A stretch of DNA of 64,000 nucleotides, taken from contig NC_085869.1 of the NCBI RefSeq assembly GCF_034702125.1, forward strand, positions 18,522,177 through 18,586,176, given 5' to 3'. How positions within the stretch are numbered: the stretch's first letter is position 1; each line of letters starts with the position of its first letter. A model generated the notes under the pieces. That model had not been told where the DNA came from and ran no database searches. It worked only from the letters and a program-made list of their open reading frames with translations. The position numbers and the translations under genes are program-made. This DNA is from Engraulis encrasicolus (lineage: Eukaryota; Chordata; Actinopteri; Clupeiformes; Engraulidae). Of the stretch, positions 35,875 through 48,483 are shown piece by piece.

Positions 35875-36189
35875 CTAGCAGAGTGTGGCGTGGAACGAGC
35901 CTGGCCGTGCCCTCCTAGTGACGCCAACACCTTCAGCGTTGCTGCTAGTCAGGTAAAGTTTCTGAGCTCCTGAAAGATAGTGAACTGCTCCCACTGTCGG
36001 GAAGCAAACAACCATTAGCAAACCAAGGGAGGCGGGTCAACTATGCCGTTTGGGAAATGTTAATTTTTATGCTCTTGGTCAGACCAAGTCTCGAAGAGAT
36101 TTGAAAGTCGATGATAATCAGGCTAGCGTGGAACATCAATAAACCTCACTCCCAAAGCCTCATACAGTATCGGTAGCGCTGAGCTATCG

Positions 36190-36310
36190 GACTGGTCCTT
36201 TAGCTCAGCGCCAGTATAGTGCTGTGCCTCCCATGCCTCCAGCTGATGCATTGACTAGCTAGGAGGTGGCGGGTTGGAGCCCCGAGTGGTGGACTACACA
36301 GGAACACCTC
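36190..36310 (+). mobile_element. tRNA-derived SINE-like segment
   Basis: It has 'ggtcctttagctcagcgcc' (A-box-like), 'cctcccatgcctccagctg' and 'gcgggttggagccccgagt' (degenerate box B), colinear with 770-900. There is no intact cloverleaf, so it is not called a tRNA gene. Confidence 0.55.
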
Positions 36311-36465
36311 AGTTGCGCTTCCTCTCTCTGGTTCCTCATCACCTGGACCTTGATGGTTTCCTGCCATTCAAGTCTCCTTCCTCAGCTTCTTCTCCAGCCA
36401 CACTTTTCAGACTGCAGTGCACTCTCTTTTTTTCCCCAGACTGGGCATGTGGCACTGAATTATAC

Positions 36466-36720
36466 TAGGGATGCACGATCCACTTTTATTGAAAACCGAT
36501 ACGAGTTCAAGCATTAATGTCTGCAGTTTGCCGATACCGAGTACCGATATCGATACTTTTACACTTGTTTTGTCCAACTGTTTGTATACTATACTGCATT
36601 CCATGCAGATTTCAATGTTAGTGGATCTTTTTTCCCATGCTGCTTTCAAGTCAATGGAATGTGATGAGATGTTGTGTATAATGAGCGAGTATACGAGCTA
36701 TCTGTATCGGTGCATCCCTA
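36466..36720. mobile_element. Older hAT-type MITE (TAGGGATGCACGAT ends)
   Basis: The ends 'tagggatgcacgatcca' and 'atcggtgcatcccta' are inverted. The flanks AATTATAC and AACTGTAC agree at 6 of 8 positions, as expected for a decayed target duplication. Confidence 0.82.
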
Positions 36721-37437
36721 AACTGTACTGTACCACATGTACTCCTCTCCTACTGCACAGGGGCCACTTCACATGAAGTCCATACTTGAATGTGGAAAGC
36801 ACCTGACACTCTGATGAGCAGTGAGTGTATTGTAGTGGCTGCTTATCTGCTTGCTGTTTGCTCGACAGCGATGATGCATGATCTGCTCACACTCTGACTT
36901 CCTGCCTGACGGGATATTGCTCTCTAGAGTTTGACCATGTTACATCCACCAGTTAATTTGGGATTTGTGGATTTCCTTCATCTGATTGAATTTGTATGCT
37001 TTTGTCTAATGGGTCTTGAAGGGAAACAGGGCAGGCCTGTATTTCACAATGCGGTTGTACGTCTTTTTTCATGTGGCTGTTGTTATGCAAGTCTGCACTC
37101 TGTGGTGACAGAATGTGATTCTTTAATGTATGTCAAAGTGCTGCCCGAGTTACTGTACACATACGTACTGTACATGAGTCAATAGAGTTTGCACTTGTCA
37201 ATAAAATATTGAATTGTTCTTAATATAGACGCTATAGATAGAGCACAGTTATGCAGTGCTAATGCTAGTGCCCATTTTAACGGCGTGCATGTGTGTTTGT
37301 GTATGTTTGTGGTGTGTTAACACAGAAGGAAAGTATGTAAGCCTAGTTCTAAGCTGAGCAAGCACTAACTTGCACTTCCACCTGACATTTCCCAAGAGAG
37401 CAGCAGGCAGTATGTTCCAGCTGATGAGCATAGTAGT

Positions 37438-37642
37438 CAGTGTTGCCAGATAATTATCATATTTATGCAATAATTATCATATTTGTACCATAATGTTGTC
37501 CTCTGTATTATCAAAAGCACATGCGGTACAATCATTTCAGAGTTTTCATTCAGTTCATTTAGTTGCCATGAATCGTTCAATAATTTCCTCCAAAAAGCCC
37601 CCAAAATTGATAATTTTGATAGTTTTCCACCTGGCAACACTG
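37438..37642. mobile_element. GTTGCCAG-ended element without clear target duplication
   Basis: The ends 'cagtgttgccagata' and 'cacctggcaacactg' match the family ends, but the interior differs and the flanks (ATAGTAGT, ACAGGAGC) do not match. Confidence 0.75.
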
Positions 37643-38130
37643 ACAGGAGCCCACTTCTTGGCTCCTCTGCTGCTCTGTTTGTGTGCAGTCCGCCCACCCT
37701 GGGTTTTCCCCTGACTGCAGGCTATGGTCCAGTGAGCAGCTTCAGTGATTCAGTGTGGTGATACACCTCCTGCCTATTATGTCTCACAGCTCGCAGGTCC
37801 ACAGGAATGCCAGGTAGCCTACGGTACAGAGCGTGAAACGTGGCCTTCCAGGCATCGTCTGTCTGTCTGACTCAGCCAGCTCCGCTCCGCTCCACCCTCA
37901 AACCCAGTAATCAGACTCACACCGCATGAAGCTTATCCACAATGCAAAGGTGTTTCATTGTTTTCTTTTGTTTCAGTTTTTGCTAGAGTCAACATGAAAA
38001 GCCTGCTGAGTGATTTGTAGCTTTGTTTTTACGGGACTCTGCATGCTAGAGATGTTGCACACAGTATTGAGTCAGTCACCCCCAGGCTCTCGCTCTGCAC
38101 AAAGCTTGATATGGGGACTATGCATAGCAG

Positions 38131-38312
38131 AAATAAATGATAGAAGTCCGCAACACTGTTAATGCTCCCAGTGATTTTATTTGCACGACGTTTCGGACCT
38201 TCGTCCTTTTTCAAGTGCAAGGTTGCACTTGAAAAAGGACGAAGGTCCGAAACGTCGTGCAAATAAAATCACTGGGAGCATTAACAGTGTTGCGGACTTC
38301 TATCATTTATTT
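38131..38312. repeat. Near-perfect 182-bp palindrome
   Basis: It runs from 'aaataaatgatagaagtccg' to 'cggacttctatcatttattt', inverse complements over about 88 bp per arm. The centre is 'gtgcaaggttgcac', with 'acgacgtttcggacc' in each arm. It has the same architecture as 2869-3042 with different arm sequence. Confidence 0.95.
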
Positions 38313-39002
38313 CAGTTACTCTATTTTGTCCAGCACCTGTGCCACTGATGTGCGCGCATTCTCCACCTTCTTGGACTATGCATAGCACACAGATTCAAAA
38401 TGGCTGAATTTGTGTATGTGTGTGTTATGTTTTCATGGCAGCAGACTATGCACATAGTAGCACAATGTTATCAATGGCCTGTCTTATTCCTCCGAGGCTT
38501 CGCTTGTTTCGTATTCTGGGCATGTTTGTGGTCCGATGGACTCCGTGCTGCTGCTGCTTCTGCTGCGCATAGAGACTTCCTCCAGATTCCAGCGATTGTG
38601 TCCATTCTTTTCTCCCCTCGGACTGGTTTGTGGTCGTCAGCTTTATGCAATGGGTGAAATGCAGTATTCATATTTCTTCCCTTCTTGACACGCTGAGGCC
38701 TGGGTTTTGGACCCGAGAACAATGTGCTCAGTGTTCGGAGTTCTGACCATCAATCTGATTTTTGGTCAGTTTGGGGAGGATTTGAGATTTTGGCCAAATG
38801 TTGCCTGTCAGTAAATGGTCAGCAATCATCAATCTCTGCCTATGCTTTGTCATCCCAACCTTTCTCACAAAGACAACTTGGAAGTGGGGCCCTGTGTGAA
38901 TAAACATTAACCCAACTTTATTACATTAAAGTGTGCCTCAGCATTCATTGACCAATTGTTGATAAAGGAGCAAAGACATTACATTTCCACATGCATTTAC
39001 AG

Positions 39003-39374
39003 CAGTGGTTCTCAACTGGAACAGTCTTGGGACCCACCATTTTCCACTCTCATTCGGTCGCGACCCAATTTTTTTAGCGTTCAAGTCAATTCAATGCAAT
39101 TCTCAAAATGTAACCAAGACTCGAATGACTGGTTGCACGCTATCTATCTTGCATAAACATTCAGATTGTATCTATGACAACAGATGACACGGAGTTCACT
39201 AGCCTATCAAAATAAAAGTTGTAAATTGTTGCAGGAAAAGTTGGAAGTTTTTTTTTCAGAGTTAAGTTTTTTTTACACCAAGGCTCCGCGACCCACCCAT
39301 GACCCCTCCGCGACCCACCCATGACCCCTCCGCGACCCACTTTTGGGTCGCGACCCACCAGTTGAGAAACAATG
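39003..39374. mobile_element. hAT-type MITE, 372 bp, copy 2
   Basis: The ends 'cagtggttctcaactgg' and 'ccagttgagaaacaatg' are flanked by the perfect duplication ATTTACAG (38995-39002, 39375-39382). It is near-identical to 21864-22204 but has an extra unit of 'cgcgacccacccatgacccc' at about 39287-39330. Confidence 0.95.
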
Positions 39375-39773
39375 ATTTACAGCATAGCTGTACAGTGGCA
39401 CTCCATGACTTCCATGTAACAAATACAATCTGGTGGTGGCTATTGTCAGTGACTGGCCTGTGGCTGTTCCACTTAGGTGGAGGTCTGACATTATACACTA
39501 TTGTGAAACAAAGAGATCAGGTTTTGTAATTGCCAGGGGGGAATCAGAAGTAGAAGGGAACTTGCGGGGCTTAGTGTACAGTCTTGTTATCAGTGTTTCA
39601 GGTCATTTGGCTCTGGTCAGTTACAGCACACTGTGTTTTACTTGGCAGAAGGTCACACATGTACTGTAGTACTAGTTGAACCAGTTTTTCACAGATAGTG
39701 TTTCATGCCGCAATACTCCTGGTTAAATAAATATTCGATTTCATTTTCGGTTTGTGCTTCTGTTTGTTTGTAG

Positions 39774-39902
39774 TACCTGCGTAGTAACCATATCCAAAGC
39801 AGTGACCTTATCTACTCACAGACCATGCTGCCGCTGCAGAGGGTGCAGTATCGCGAGCCACCCAAAGAGGGCAGTAGCAGCATTGCTTGCGGCCCTCCAT
39901 AG
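39774..39902 (+). other. Exon-like open segment, unrecognised
   Basis: After 'tttgtttgtag' an open frame of 42 codons ends in TAG: YLRSNHIQSSDLIYSQTMLP, then LQRVQYREPPKEGSSSIACG, then PP. The composition looks coding and it is GC-richer than its surroundings, but I do not recognise the peptide and a second frame is also open. It may be a terminal exon of an unknown gene, an exapted or decayed exon, or chance. Confidence 0.25.
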
Positions 39903-40149
39903 CTGCGGATGAGTTCATTGTTGATATGATGCAACAGTGGGCTGACACCACCGAGCGGGTCGGCTGGGGAGAGTTTGACAAGTCACATACTCCTATAATG
40001 TTTTCCTTCCCTGCGTTGCCACAGCAAGATATAGAAAGTCTGTTGTTAAGATGAACTTGCTCTTTGTTTGGAGATAGCAGCCAAGTGCTAATCTGATGCG
40101 CTGAAGCTGATGGATGCTCTACGGAGCAGGGAAACCGACAGGGAGATTG

Positions 40150-40280
40150 TCAAAGGGGTCATTTGTCCCGGCCCCAGGTAGAGAGGGCCCCAAAATTGTG
40201 TTTCCATTACATTGTGTTTGTTGGATGTGGGGCCCTTTTTAGATGACTTTGTCCTGGGCCCATCAATAGTCGTCAGTGTC
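40150..40280. repeat. GGGCCC-rich interspersed repeat fragment
   Basis: It shares 'tttgtcc(c/t)gggccca' and 'gagggccccaaaatt' with the segment at 23640-23750. Confidence 0.55.
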
Positions 40281-40371
40281 CCTGAATGGAGCATCAGGGT
40301 GGGTGACTGACGAATTCTCCAAATGTGTCATAAATACAAACTGAGATCAACAGGACACAGGACGAGGAGTG

Positions 40372-40830
40372 AAAAGAGAAAAGAAGAGGAGAGAAGAGAA
40401 GAGAAGAGAAGAGAAGAGAAGAGAAGAGAAGAGAAGAGAAGAGGAGAGAAGAGAAGAGGATCGGGAGATGAAGTGGTGGTGGTGGTGGTGGTGAAGGAGA
40501 GAGAGCAGAGGATGGTACAGTAAGTAAAGAGAAGAGAGTGACTAGAGAAGAAGTAGAAGAAGAGGGGAGAAAAGAAGAGGAGTGAAAAGAGAAGATGATA
40601 GGGAGATGAAGTGGTGGAGGAGAGAGAGCAGAGGATGGTACAGTAAGTAAAGAGAAGAGAGGGACTAGAGAAGAAGAAGAAGAAGAAGAGGGGAGAAAAG
40701 AAGAGGAGTGAAAAGAGAAGATGATAGGGAGGTGAAGTGGTGGAGGAGAGAGAGCAGAGGATGGTACAGTAAGTAAAGAGAAGAGAGGGACTAGAGAAGA
40801 AGAAGAAGAAGAAGAGGGGAGAATATAGTT
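40372..40830. repeat. (GAAGA)n followed by a tandem of about 120 bp
   Basis: GAGAA/GAAGA units run from 40372 to 40460. A longer unit then repeats about three times, with 'gcagaggatggtacagtaag' near 40506, 40628 and 40752. Purine-rich on this strand throughout. Confidence 0.9.
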
Positions 40831-41826
40831 CATATGTAGCTCAGCACCACTCATCATCCTGTTTCCCATTCACATGCAAAACTGGACCTACAGCAACGCC
40901 AACACTCAACACAAGGACAATGGCAAAATTTTTATCTGGACAAAAGTGTGTGCGTGTGAATGTGTGTGCGTGCGTGTGTGTGTGTGCGTGTGTGTGCGCG
41001 CGCATGTGTGCGTGCGTCTGTGTGTGCGTGCGTCTCTGTGTGTCTGTGTGTGTGTGTGTGCGGTTTATGTTTTGGAAGTGTGCTGGATTTTTTTTTCTTT
41101 TGCATGCGTGTTATTTTTGCTGGCCTGGGCAAAATCTACAAAGCACAGGAAGACGGTGGCCGTTTTGGAAAGTAGGTTAGGGTCTCTCTCTCTCTCTCTT
41201 CCCTCAGGGGATAAATAAACCATCCCCCCCAAAATGCAGAGCACACGGGAAGCGGATATGGCCCCTTTTACTTGTGAAGTGCCATTTTCAGAGACTAGAC
41301 TAGGTAACCTTGGTGTCGGCTACTGTTTTGAAAGAGAGTCTTTGTCTGGTGAAGACCTTGGGTGCACGTCAAAGCGGGGGCCCCCTTTCCTTCTGTCCGT
41401 GTGTATGAGTGAGGCCAGAGATTCTTTAAGTATATAGAGATATGCCAACATAATAGGTTTCTATGGGCACCTAATGTGACCAGGTTCCGGTCTGCTTAAA
41501 AGGGCGTGTCATATTGCTCCTAGCATTGAATAGAACTGTCCTTAGGTCTGCCTAGCTCTGCCTAAAGGGGGATTTCCCCCCCTCCCCCTTGCAATAATAG
41601 AACCCGGAAACAATGGGCCAATGGAACCTCTCTCTCTACTGAGGCTCTGCGGATGAGGATGAGGATCTCCATATGGGCTGAATGACTGGGGCTGATGGGA
41701 TTGAAGACACCTGTGTTCTTAAGCCCATTGAAGACACCTGTGTTCTTAAGCCCATTGGGAAACTCCAACTCCCATTGTCATTGTGACACAGCACTCCACA
41801 GCACACAAGTGAACACTGCACACAAC

Positions 41827-42054
41827 GAAATTGCATTTATGCCTCACCCGTGCAAGGGGGCAGCCCTCAGTGGCGCCCCATGGGGAGCAGTGCGGTGGGA
41901 CGGTACCATGCTCAGGGTACCTCAGTCATGGAGGAGGATGGGGGAGAGCACTGGTTGATTACTCCCCCCACCAACCTGGCGGGTCGGGAGTCGAACCGGC
42001 AACCTCTGGGATGCAAGTCTGACGCCCTAACCGCTCACCCATGACTGCTTCACT
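41827..42054 (-). mobile_element. SINE-like repeat with box B on the minus strand
   Basis: The minus strand reads GGTTCGACTCCC at 41986-41997. Adjacent 'caacctctgggatgcaagtc' and 'tgacgccctaaccgctcacc' look like a tRNA-related 3' arm. Ends not resolved. Confidence 0.55.
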
Positions 42055-42755
42055 TCACTGTGTGCTGCTGGTGCAAGCCTGCTTCTACCACAATGTGAGG
42101 CTCATTCATTTACCTTAATCATTGACCTTCTCTTTGCTGTATACAGATAATGGAAATAATTGGCTACTGATATTTTAAATCAGAGTTAAATTAACTGAGT
42201 CAAGACTGTAGAAAGTGGAAAGGAGGCCCCTAGCACTTTAGGGAGCCAGGCTCAAACTTCCCCACTACCGACAACCCCTCTTCACATCTGTGCTTGCAGG
42301 GGTCTCATGCTGTGTCTCTCTCTTCCCGTCCTGGCTAGATGCATTTTAAATCAGAGCTAAATGAACTGCTTGTGTACTGTCAAAAGTGGTCTAGAAAGCC
42401 ATCTTATGACATGATCCATAGAACTTCAGGGAGCCGATCATTAAACCCCAGGACTTGCCATCCCCCGCCCCCTGTCCACATCTGTGCATCCCCAGGTGTC
42501 CCTCAGCTGATGGAGTGCCTCTCTCTCTCCCTGCCCGCCCTTAGAGCTGGACACAGTGAGGGATGTTCATTCAGCTCAGTGACCTGCAGTGACCCTTGCG
42601 ATTCAAAACCACTACAGTCAGTCCAGTCCAACCTCAGGGCTCAGGGCCGGGATGTTGCAGGCCAGCTGTGGGTATCACCTCTGAACTGGAAGTGCCTCTG
42701 ATGTACTGCCAACTTCTACTAAAGTACGGAACCCTGTACGCAGGCAGGCAGGCAG

Positions 42756-42757
<2 letters not shown>

Positions 42758-42850
<93 letters not shown>
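42758..42850. repeat. (CA)n microsatellite
   Basis: About 46 CA units preceded by a short GGCA repeat. Confidence 0.96.
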
Positions 42851-42852
<2 letters not shown>

Positions 42853-44419
42853 ATCCTATACACAGAGACAGAACCCTACACACACACCACACACCAAATA
42901 CTATGTTTTGGAACTAATTGAGAGCCCCCCTGACCTGTTTTGGCCATGTGTGCTGGCAGCTTTGATGCTATTTTAATCAGACCCAGTCCATTGTTGCAGC
43001 CCAGGCAGCCTAACGCCACACTGCCAAAGGCACACTCTCAGTTAGCAGAGTATAGCATAGGTCGTCTAATTGTGATTTGGCTCTGTTTGCTGGCCACGGA
43101 CACGGCTCGCTCGCTCCAGATGTTGCCCCAGCTGGCTGGGCTGGCTGGTCGGTTGGTTGGCTGGCTGGTTGGCTGTCCGGTCCTCCAGAGGGGTCAGCAG
43201 AGGTGAAGACAAATGGGCCAGATGCGGTGCTCGCAGGACACAGTCTGTCTGTATACGACGTCCCTCCACTTGGCGGCCATCTTGGCTACGCATCGGGGCA
43301 GGTATTTCGGGCAGGTGTTTCGGGCAACTATTTCTCTATATTTTTCAACTACGCACGAGCAGCATTTGCTTTGCGAGGTGATGTGATCAATGACAGCGCA
43401 GCTCAGTAGGCAATTGGCTCTTTTGGCCAGAAAGGTGGGAGATGTCCAAGCACACAGCATATTGGCGTTACGATACGAATCGCCCCCTGTTCATTTCTAT
43501 GGGCGTTTTCTGAAGTGTTTCGTCTCATCTAGAGTGTCTCTGTCACAGGAGGATTCGGATACAGCTTGGGCCTGCTGTCCAGAGTGCAGCCATGTCAATC
43601 TGGGTCATGAATAGTAAATGGCTGACACAGCAGAGAAGCCGTACTGCTCCTTGCGCTATGGAGTTACTATTTATAATGACATACTACGTGGTAACGGTGT
43701 TAAGCCCTCTTAATTGTGGTGGACATTGTTATGAGAAGCATTTCAAATGGACAAGCCTTTCCTGGAACGGTGATGATTACCTTGTTGTGACGTGCGTATC
43801 ACTCCACTCATGTTTCCCAGGTTTTTCCCCAGTCAACACGCTTTGGTGACCTTGGCTCGTCCCTGTTTCTGTGAAAACAGCTTTGCAGATTTTGGTGTGT
43901 GTGTGTTTGTGGGATCTGTCATCATGCAACTAAAATAGCCCTCGCTGGGTTAGATCTTAGTTTTCATTTCTCTGTTTATCTTGGTGAGCACGACTTGCAT
44001 TACACACGCAACAGGGACAGGACCAGTGAAATCCCCACCCCAACCTTTATTGTACTGCACTTTGTTTGTAATTTGTTTGCAAGTTTTGAAGTGTTCATCG
44101 CAACACACTTACACTGTGTATGTTAGACTATGGCACAGCGCCGTGTCTTTCTTTTCCTACTCTGATCCAGCCGCCTGCATCCTCTTCTGAGTGCTGCAGC
44201 TGTTTGTTTTTAAGAGGGGCCAAACATAAACATTTCACACCACACTTTCAGCGTCTTTTGTTGTCCTGTTTTGATATCACACTCGGGTGTCTCTTTCTGC
44301 ACGATTCCTCGGGCCCTACAATCCAACGCAAAGCTCTACGCTGCCTCTCTTCTCTTGGCTGTTTGTTGAAGATAATCCTGTAATTCCGGAGAGAAGAGTA
44401 CGCACACTTCAAATCCTTT

Positions 44420-44564
44420 ATTCTGGCCCTACCGTGGCGCTGACCCGGCTGACCCGGGTTCGATTCTGGCCCGGGTCCTTTGCCGACCCTTCCCCGTCTC
44501 ACTCTCCCCGCTAATTTCCTGTCACTCTTCACTGTCTCTGTCATAATAAAGGCATAAAAAACGT
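44420..44564 (+). mobile_element. tRNA-derived SINE with A-rich tail
   Basis: Box B GGTTCGATTC lies at 44457-44466 inside 'gacccgggttcgattctggc'. It is followed by 'tttcctgtcactcttcactg' and the tail 'aataaaggcataaaaaa' (about 44544-44560). This is the usual form of a teleost tRNA-SINE. Confidence 0.75.
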
Positions 44565-45483
44565 TTTTTCTTTGTTTTCGTATTTCGTGGCATGACTTGA
44601 TTTTAAGAGTGCGGACTCACTCGGGAATCACAGTCAGGCAGCCATTGTCCTGCTGTTTTTCCCTGGAGATGTGCACCTTCACCTTCTTCACCTTCAATTG
44701 AAGATAATCCTGTATCGAATCTCAACCTCAGACAGGCCCTCTTTCATGCACTCAATGCTGGCTGAGGCCTTTGTGGTGTGTGTGTGTGCATGTGCGAGTG
44801 CGTGTGTGTGCATGTGCGTGTGTGTCCGCAGTGGAGATGGCAGCAGTGTGCACCGGAGGCAGAGCCAGCTGCTGACAGTGACGCTGGTGCCGCTGGCAGG
44901 AGGCCTCTGGGTTTGGGATGTGTGTGTGTGTGTGAGCGTGTGCGTGCATGCATGCGTGTGTGTTGGGGGGGGGTGGGCTGACTCAGCAGAACACACTAGC
45001 ATTGAATTATACATAGTCTCCCACGAGCAGCACCACAGGCCAGCTCAGACCTGAATGCAGAACTCAGTCACCCCTTTTTACAGTAAGTTAAGTATCCTCT
45101 CCTCCCTGTCTTCAACTCTTCTCCTATCACCACTGAAGCTCCTGTCCCATTGGGTCTGCTCTGCTGCTGGGGCCGCTGCCTTAGCCTGGTCTTAGTCACC
45201 CATAAGCTTCCGCTCAATTATTATGATTTCCCAACTTAGCATGTTGCGTATGGATTCTGTATTGTTGGATTCAAATTATTTGGATGTTGCCCAGCTTAGC
45301 CAATTAGTGAACGGGTGGAGGTGGGAGGTTTTGACAATGGGGCATTGCATACATTATGACCAAAAGTGATTGGGTGAAAATCACATCCAATCATTTCAAA
45401 CTTAAAGAGCAACATTGAATGTTGGCCTTTAAAATGTTTGTTTAAACCTCCCACCTGAAATCAAACTATGCATGTCTAGACAC

Positions 45484-45912
45484 TAGTGGTGTGGATTGGC
45501 ACTGCCCTCACGATCCGATTCGATCACGATTCGGGAGGTAGCGATTTGATTCAATTCTATGCGATCCGATCCGATCCGATTCAATTCTACAATGCATTGC
45601 AATGCATTACATTTCTACTGAAAGCAAAGCGAACGTTTAATCAGTAATGATGAGGCAATACAAGTAGTCAGATACTGAGCAACAATTTATTGGCTGTTTT
45701 CTGTATCAGTCTGTACCAGTCTGTATCAGTCTTGCAATGTTTTGAAGAGCTTTTATTTAATTTAAAACATTCATTTGCTCACGAAATATCCGTGGAAGTA
45801 ATTGAAACTTTAAAAAATTGTCGGATCGATTCTGGAACTTGCCGCATTGAATTGGATCATCCATGCCCTGCATTGGATTGCATCGCCGAATCGATCATTG
45901 TTGACACCACTA
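45484..45912. mobile_element. hAT-type element (TAGTGGTGT ends)
   Basis: The ends 'tagtggtgtggattgg' and 'tgttgacaccacta' are inverted. The flanks CTAGACAC and CTAGATGC match at 6 of 8. The interior is rich in 'cgatccgatt' words. Confidence 0.82.
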
Positions 45913-46068
45913 CTAGATGCTCTGTACAACATTAGTACAAGGGTATGCTAACATTAGTCTACGGCTGCCTCTGCTATGGAGGTATTTATGACGGAGGTCC
46001 ATCTCTGTCAGCTACAGAATTTAGATGGTGGTGGTGGGGTCTTCAGGTGGCCTGTCCATAAACTAGTC

Positions 46069-46182
<114 letters not shown>

Positions 46183-46363
46183 GGTCATTTGCAGGGGAAA
46201 GGGCTGCGGTAGGGCAAGGTTACATGGGGGAGGAAAGGGGACCTCTGAGCCTCTGGGAAGTGTTGCATCCAGAATGGGATTCTGTTCTGACCAGTATTGA
46301 TTATCAGTGGTAAGGATATGACTGGGAGGAGGGGAGGAGCATGCTTGGTGAATTACTCATACA

Positions 46364-47775
46364 CAGGGCTCTAAATTAACACACGCCAACACGCCAAACA
46401 CGGGTGAAAATTAATTTTGGCTAGTAGAAAAAAATACCTACCCGCCAATTTGGCTAGTAGCGCCCGAGTACAGTAACTTATGATCGGTAAACCGCTGCTC
46501 TGACGAACGTTATAGGGCGAGATTTCCTACATTACCCATGGACACTAGCGTCACGACGTAGCCTCCCACCGTGGGCTTTCCAGTGCATCGAGAGTCAACT
46601 CCATGCTGTTGCGCGCGACAGGATTGAAAACATTTCAGACGACCAGCCTTCTGTCAGCTAAGCTGCGCTCACACTATTCTGACAGGCAGCTCTCCTCCTA
46701 TGCTCTCGTCGCTTTCGCTACAACCCTTTTAACGTCACTACTGCTATATGAACCTTGAACGGGCTGCATTTTTGAAGCAGCGAAACCCTGACCGTTTCAA
46801 TAACAGGACTTACGCAGATTATGCATAGCGCTACTTCTGTTGTGTGTAGACTATGTTTTGTGCGAGTGATGAGAATGTGGCGGGGGTTAGAGCAAGGTTC
46901 TGTGTGTTGGTGAATGCTAGTATAGGCCTAATTGTAAATAGTGACGTTAAAAATGAGTGGTTGTGGAACGAAATAGCGACCAGGGCAGAGGAGGAGAGCC
47001 GACTGTCAGAGTAGTGTGACCGTAGCTGTCAGTTCAGTTGTCTTCTGAAATGTTCAGAGTCGTGGCGCAACTAAGTTGGAAAGCCCACGCCATCGGAAAG
47101 AAAAAAAAAGCAACCAACGACGAAGCTGTGGAAGTAACAAAGGAAGCGAAGATTCCCGAGATATTTACTTTTAATTAAACTAGGCTTCTTGTCATTTTGT
47201 TGCGCATGGTAGAGAAGAGCTCCTCCTCTCTCCTCTCATTTTCCTCTCATCTCTCCTCCTTCCTTGGGGTGTGCGTATGTGAGGTTTTGTAGTGTTTGGC
47301 TGTGTGCTTGGTTACTGTAGGCCTATGTTAAAGGTCTGTTATGTGAGTGGCTTGTGCGATGTGATTCAGCTGTTTTCAGAGGAATTGAACAAAAACTAAT
47401 CAAATTAATTAGGCCTAAGTAATGAAAGTAAAAAATAAAGCAGAAGTTAAAAAATAATGAAAAAATATATAGCCTAGGCCTATAATATGCTTAATTATTA
47501 TGTGCCTACATAATAATTAAGCATATTATAGGCCTAGGCTATATATTTTTTTCACTATTTTTTAATATAGTAGCCTATGCAGGCCTATAGTGTATGTGTT
47601 GTAGAAACAGTTGGACAAAATGACCATTAAATTAGAAAAAAAAATAACTAGCCTAATGCAAAGTTTATTTTGGCGAGATTAAAAAAATGGCTAGTTGAAC
47701 TTCTGTTTGGCTGGTAAGAAAAAATGTCCACTAGCCAAATTGGCTGGTGGTGGAAAAAGTTAATTTAGAGCCCTG
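46364..47775. mobile_element. 1.4-kb hAT-type element (CAGGGCTCTAAATTAAC ends)
   Basis: The ends 'cagggctctaaattaac' and 'gttaatttagagccctg' are 17-bp perfect inverted repeats flanked by the perfect duplication CTCATACA (46356-46363, 47776-47783). Subterminal 'ttggctagtag' and 'ctagccaaattggctgg' words occur at both ends. There is no full transposase. A 42-codon frame at 47050-47178 (MFRVVAQLSWKAHAIG..., ending KIPEIFTFN) and a palindrome near 47455-47545 ('aataattaagcatattata') lie inside. Confidence 0.93.
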
Positions 47776-47857
47776 CTCATACATACACACATGTACACGC
47801 ACATGCATGCACGTCGCGCACACAAGCACACACACAACACACACACACACGCACAAG

Positions 47858-47957
<100 letters not shown>

Positions 47958-48101
47958 CCATGCGTCACATCCATATACTACTGTAGTTACCATCTCAGAT
48001 TTCAAATTCAGATGCTTATTGCTGTATCTGTTGATCATTTATTTATTGAGTATAATGATGGCCACACAAATGGAATGATTGCATCCGCAGCAACTCTAGG
48101 C

Positions 48102-48452
48102 CAGGGGTAAAATCAAAAATCAATCAAAAATCACCAAAATCAAAATCTGGGATGAAGGTGCGGGCCGAATTCAATATTTATTCAAAAAATACACTGAAAG
48201 TGCCCATAAAGTACACACACTTCGTACTTAGAGCTAGGCAAATAACACATTCCCATCATTATATATATTTTTTAATGCTATCATAAACTTCTTTGTGCTA
48301 GTATGTGCTGTTACACTGACCTGGACCCACGCATTAATTCTTCTGATACCCAAGGTTTTTCCTTCAAATTTCATGTTCTATATATTAATGGTGTTTGTCG
48401 TGGGCCAACTGTAATACACATTTGAAATGATCTCCAGAGTTTGACATCCCTG
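48102..48452. mobile_element. hAT-type element in duplication copy A
   Basis: It begins 'caggggtaaaatcaaa' and ends 'tttgacatccctg'. The flanks CTCTAGGC and CTCTAGTC match at 7 of 8. Copy B of the duplication shows the uninterrupted site. Confidence 0.85.
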
Positions 48453-48483
48453 CTCTAGTCTAAGGCCAGCAGCTGTGCAGTCT

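Noticed and set aside
36190..36310. A tRNA gene
   Set aside because: Box-like words exist but no complete cloverleaf can be formed by eye. The colinear copy at 770-900 shows it is a dispersed repeat.
41234..41437. A 67-codon open frame in the dock9 intron
   Set aside because: No splice sites, conserved motif or initiation context set it apart from background frames.
44420..44564. A functional tRNA gene at the GGTTCGATTC box
   Set aside because: It lacks paired acceptor arms and ends in an AATAAA-containing A-rich tail, as SINEs do.
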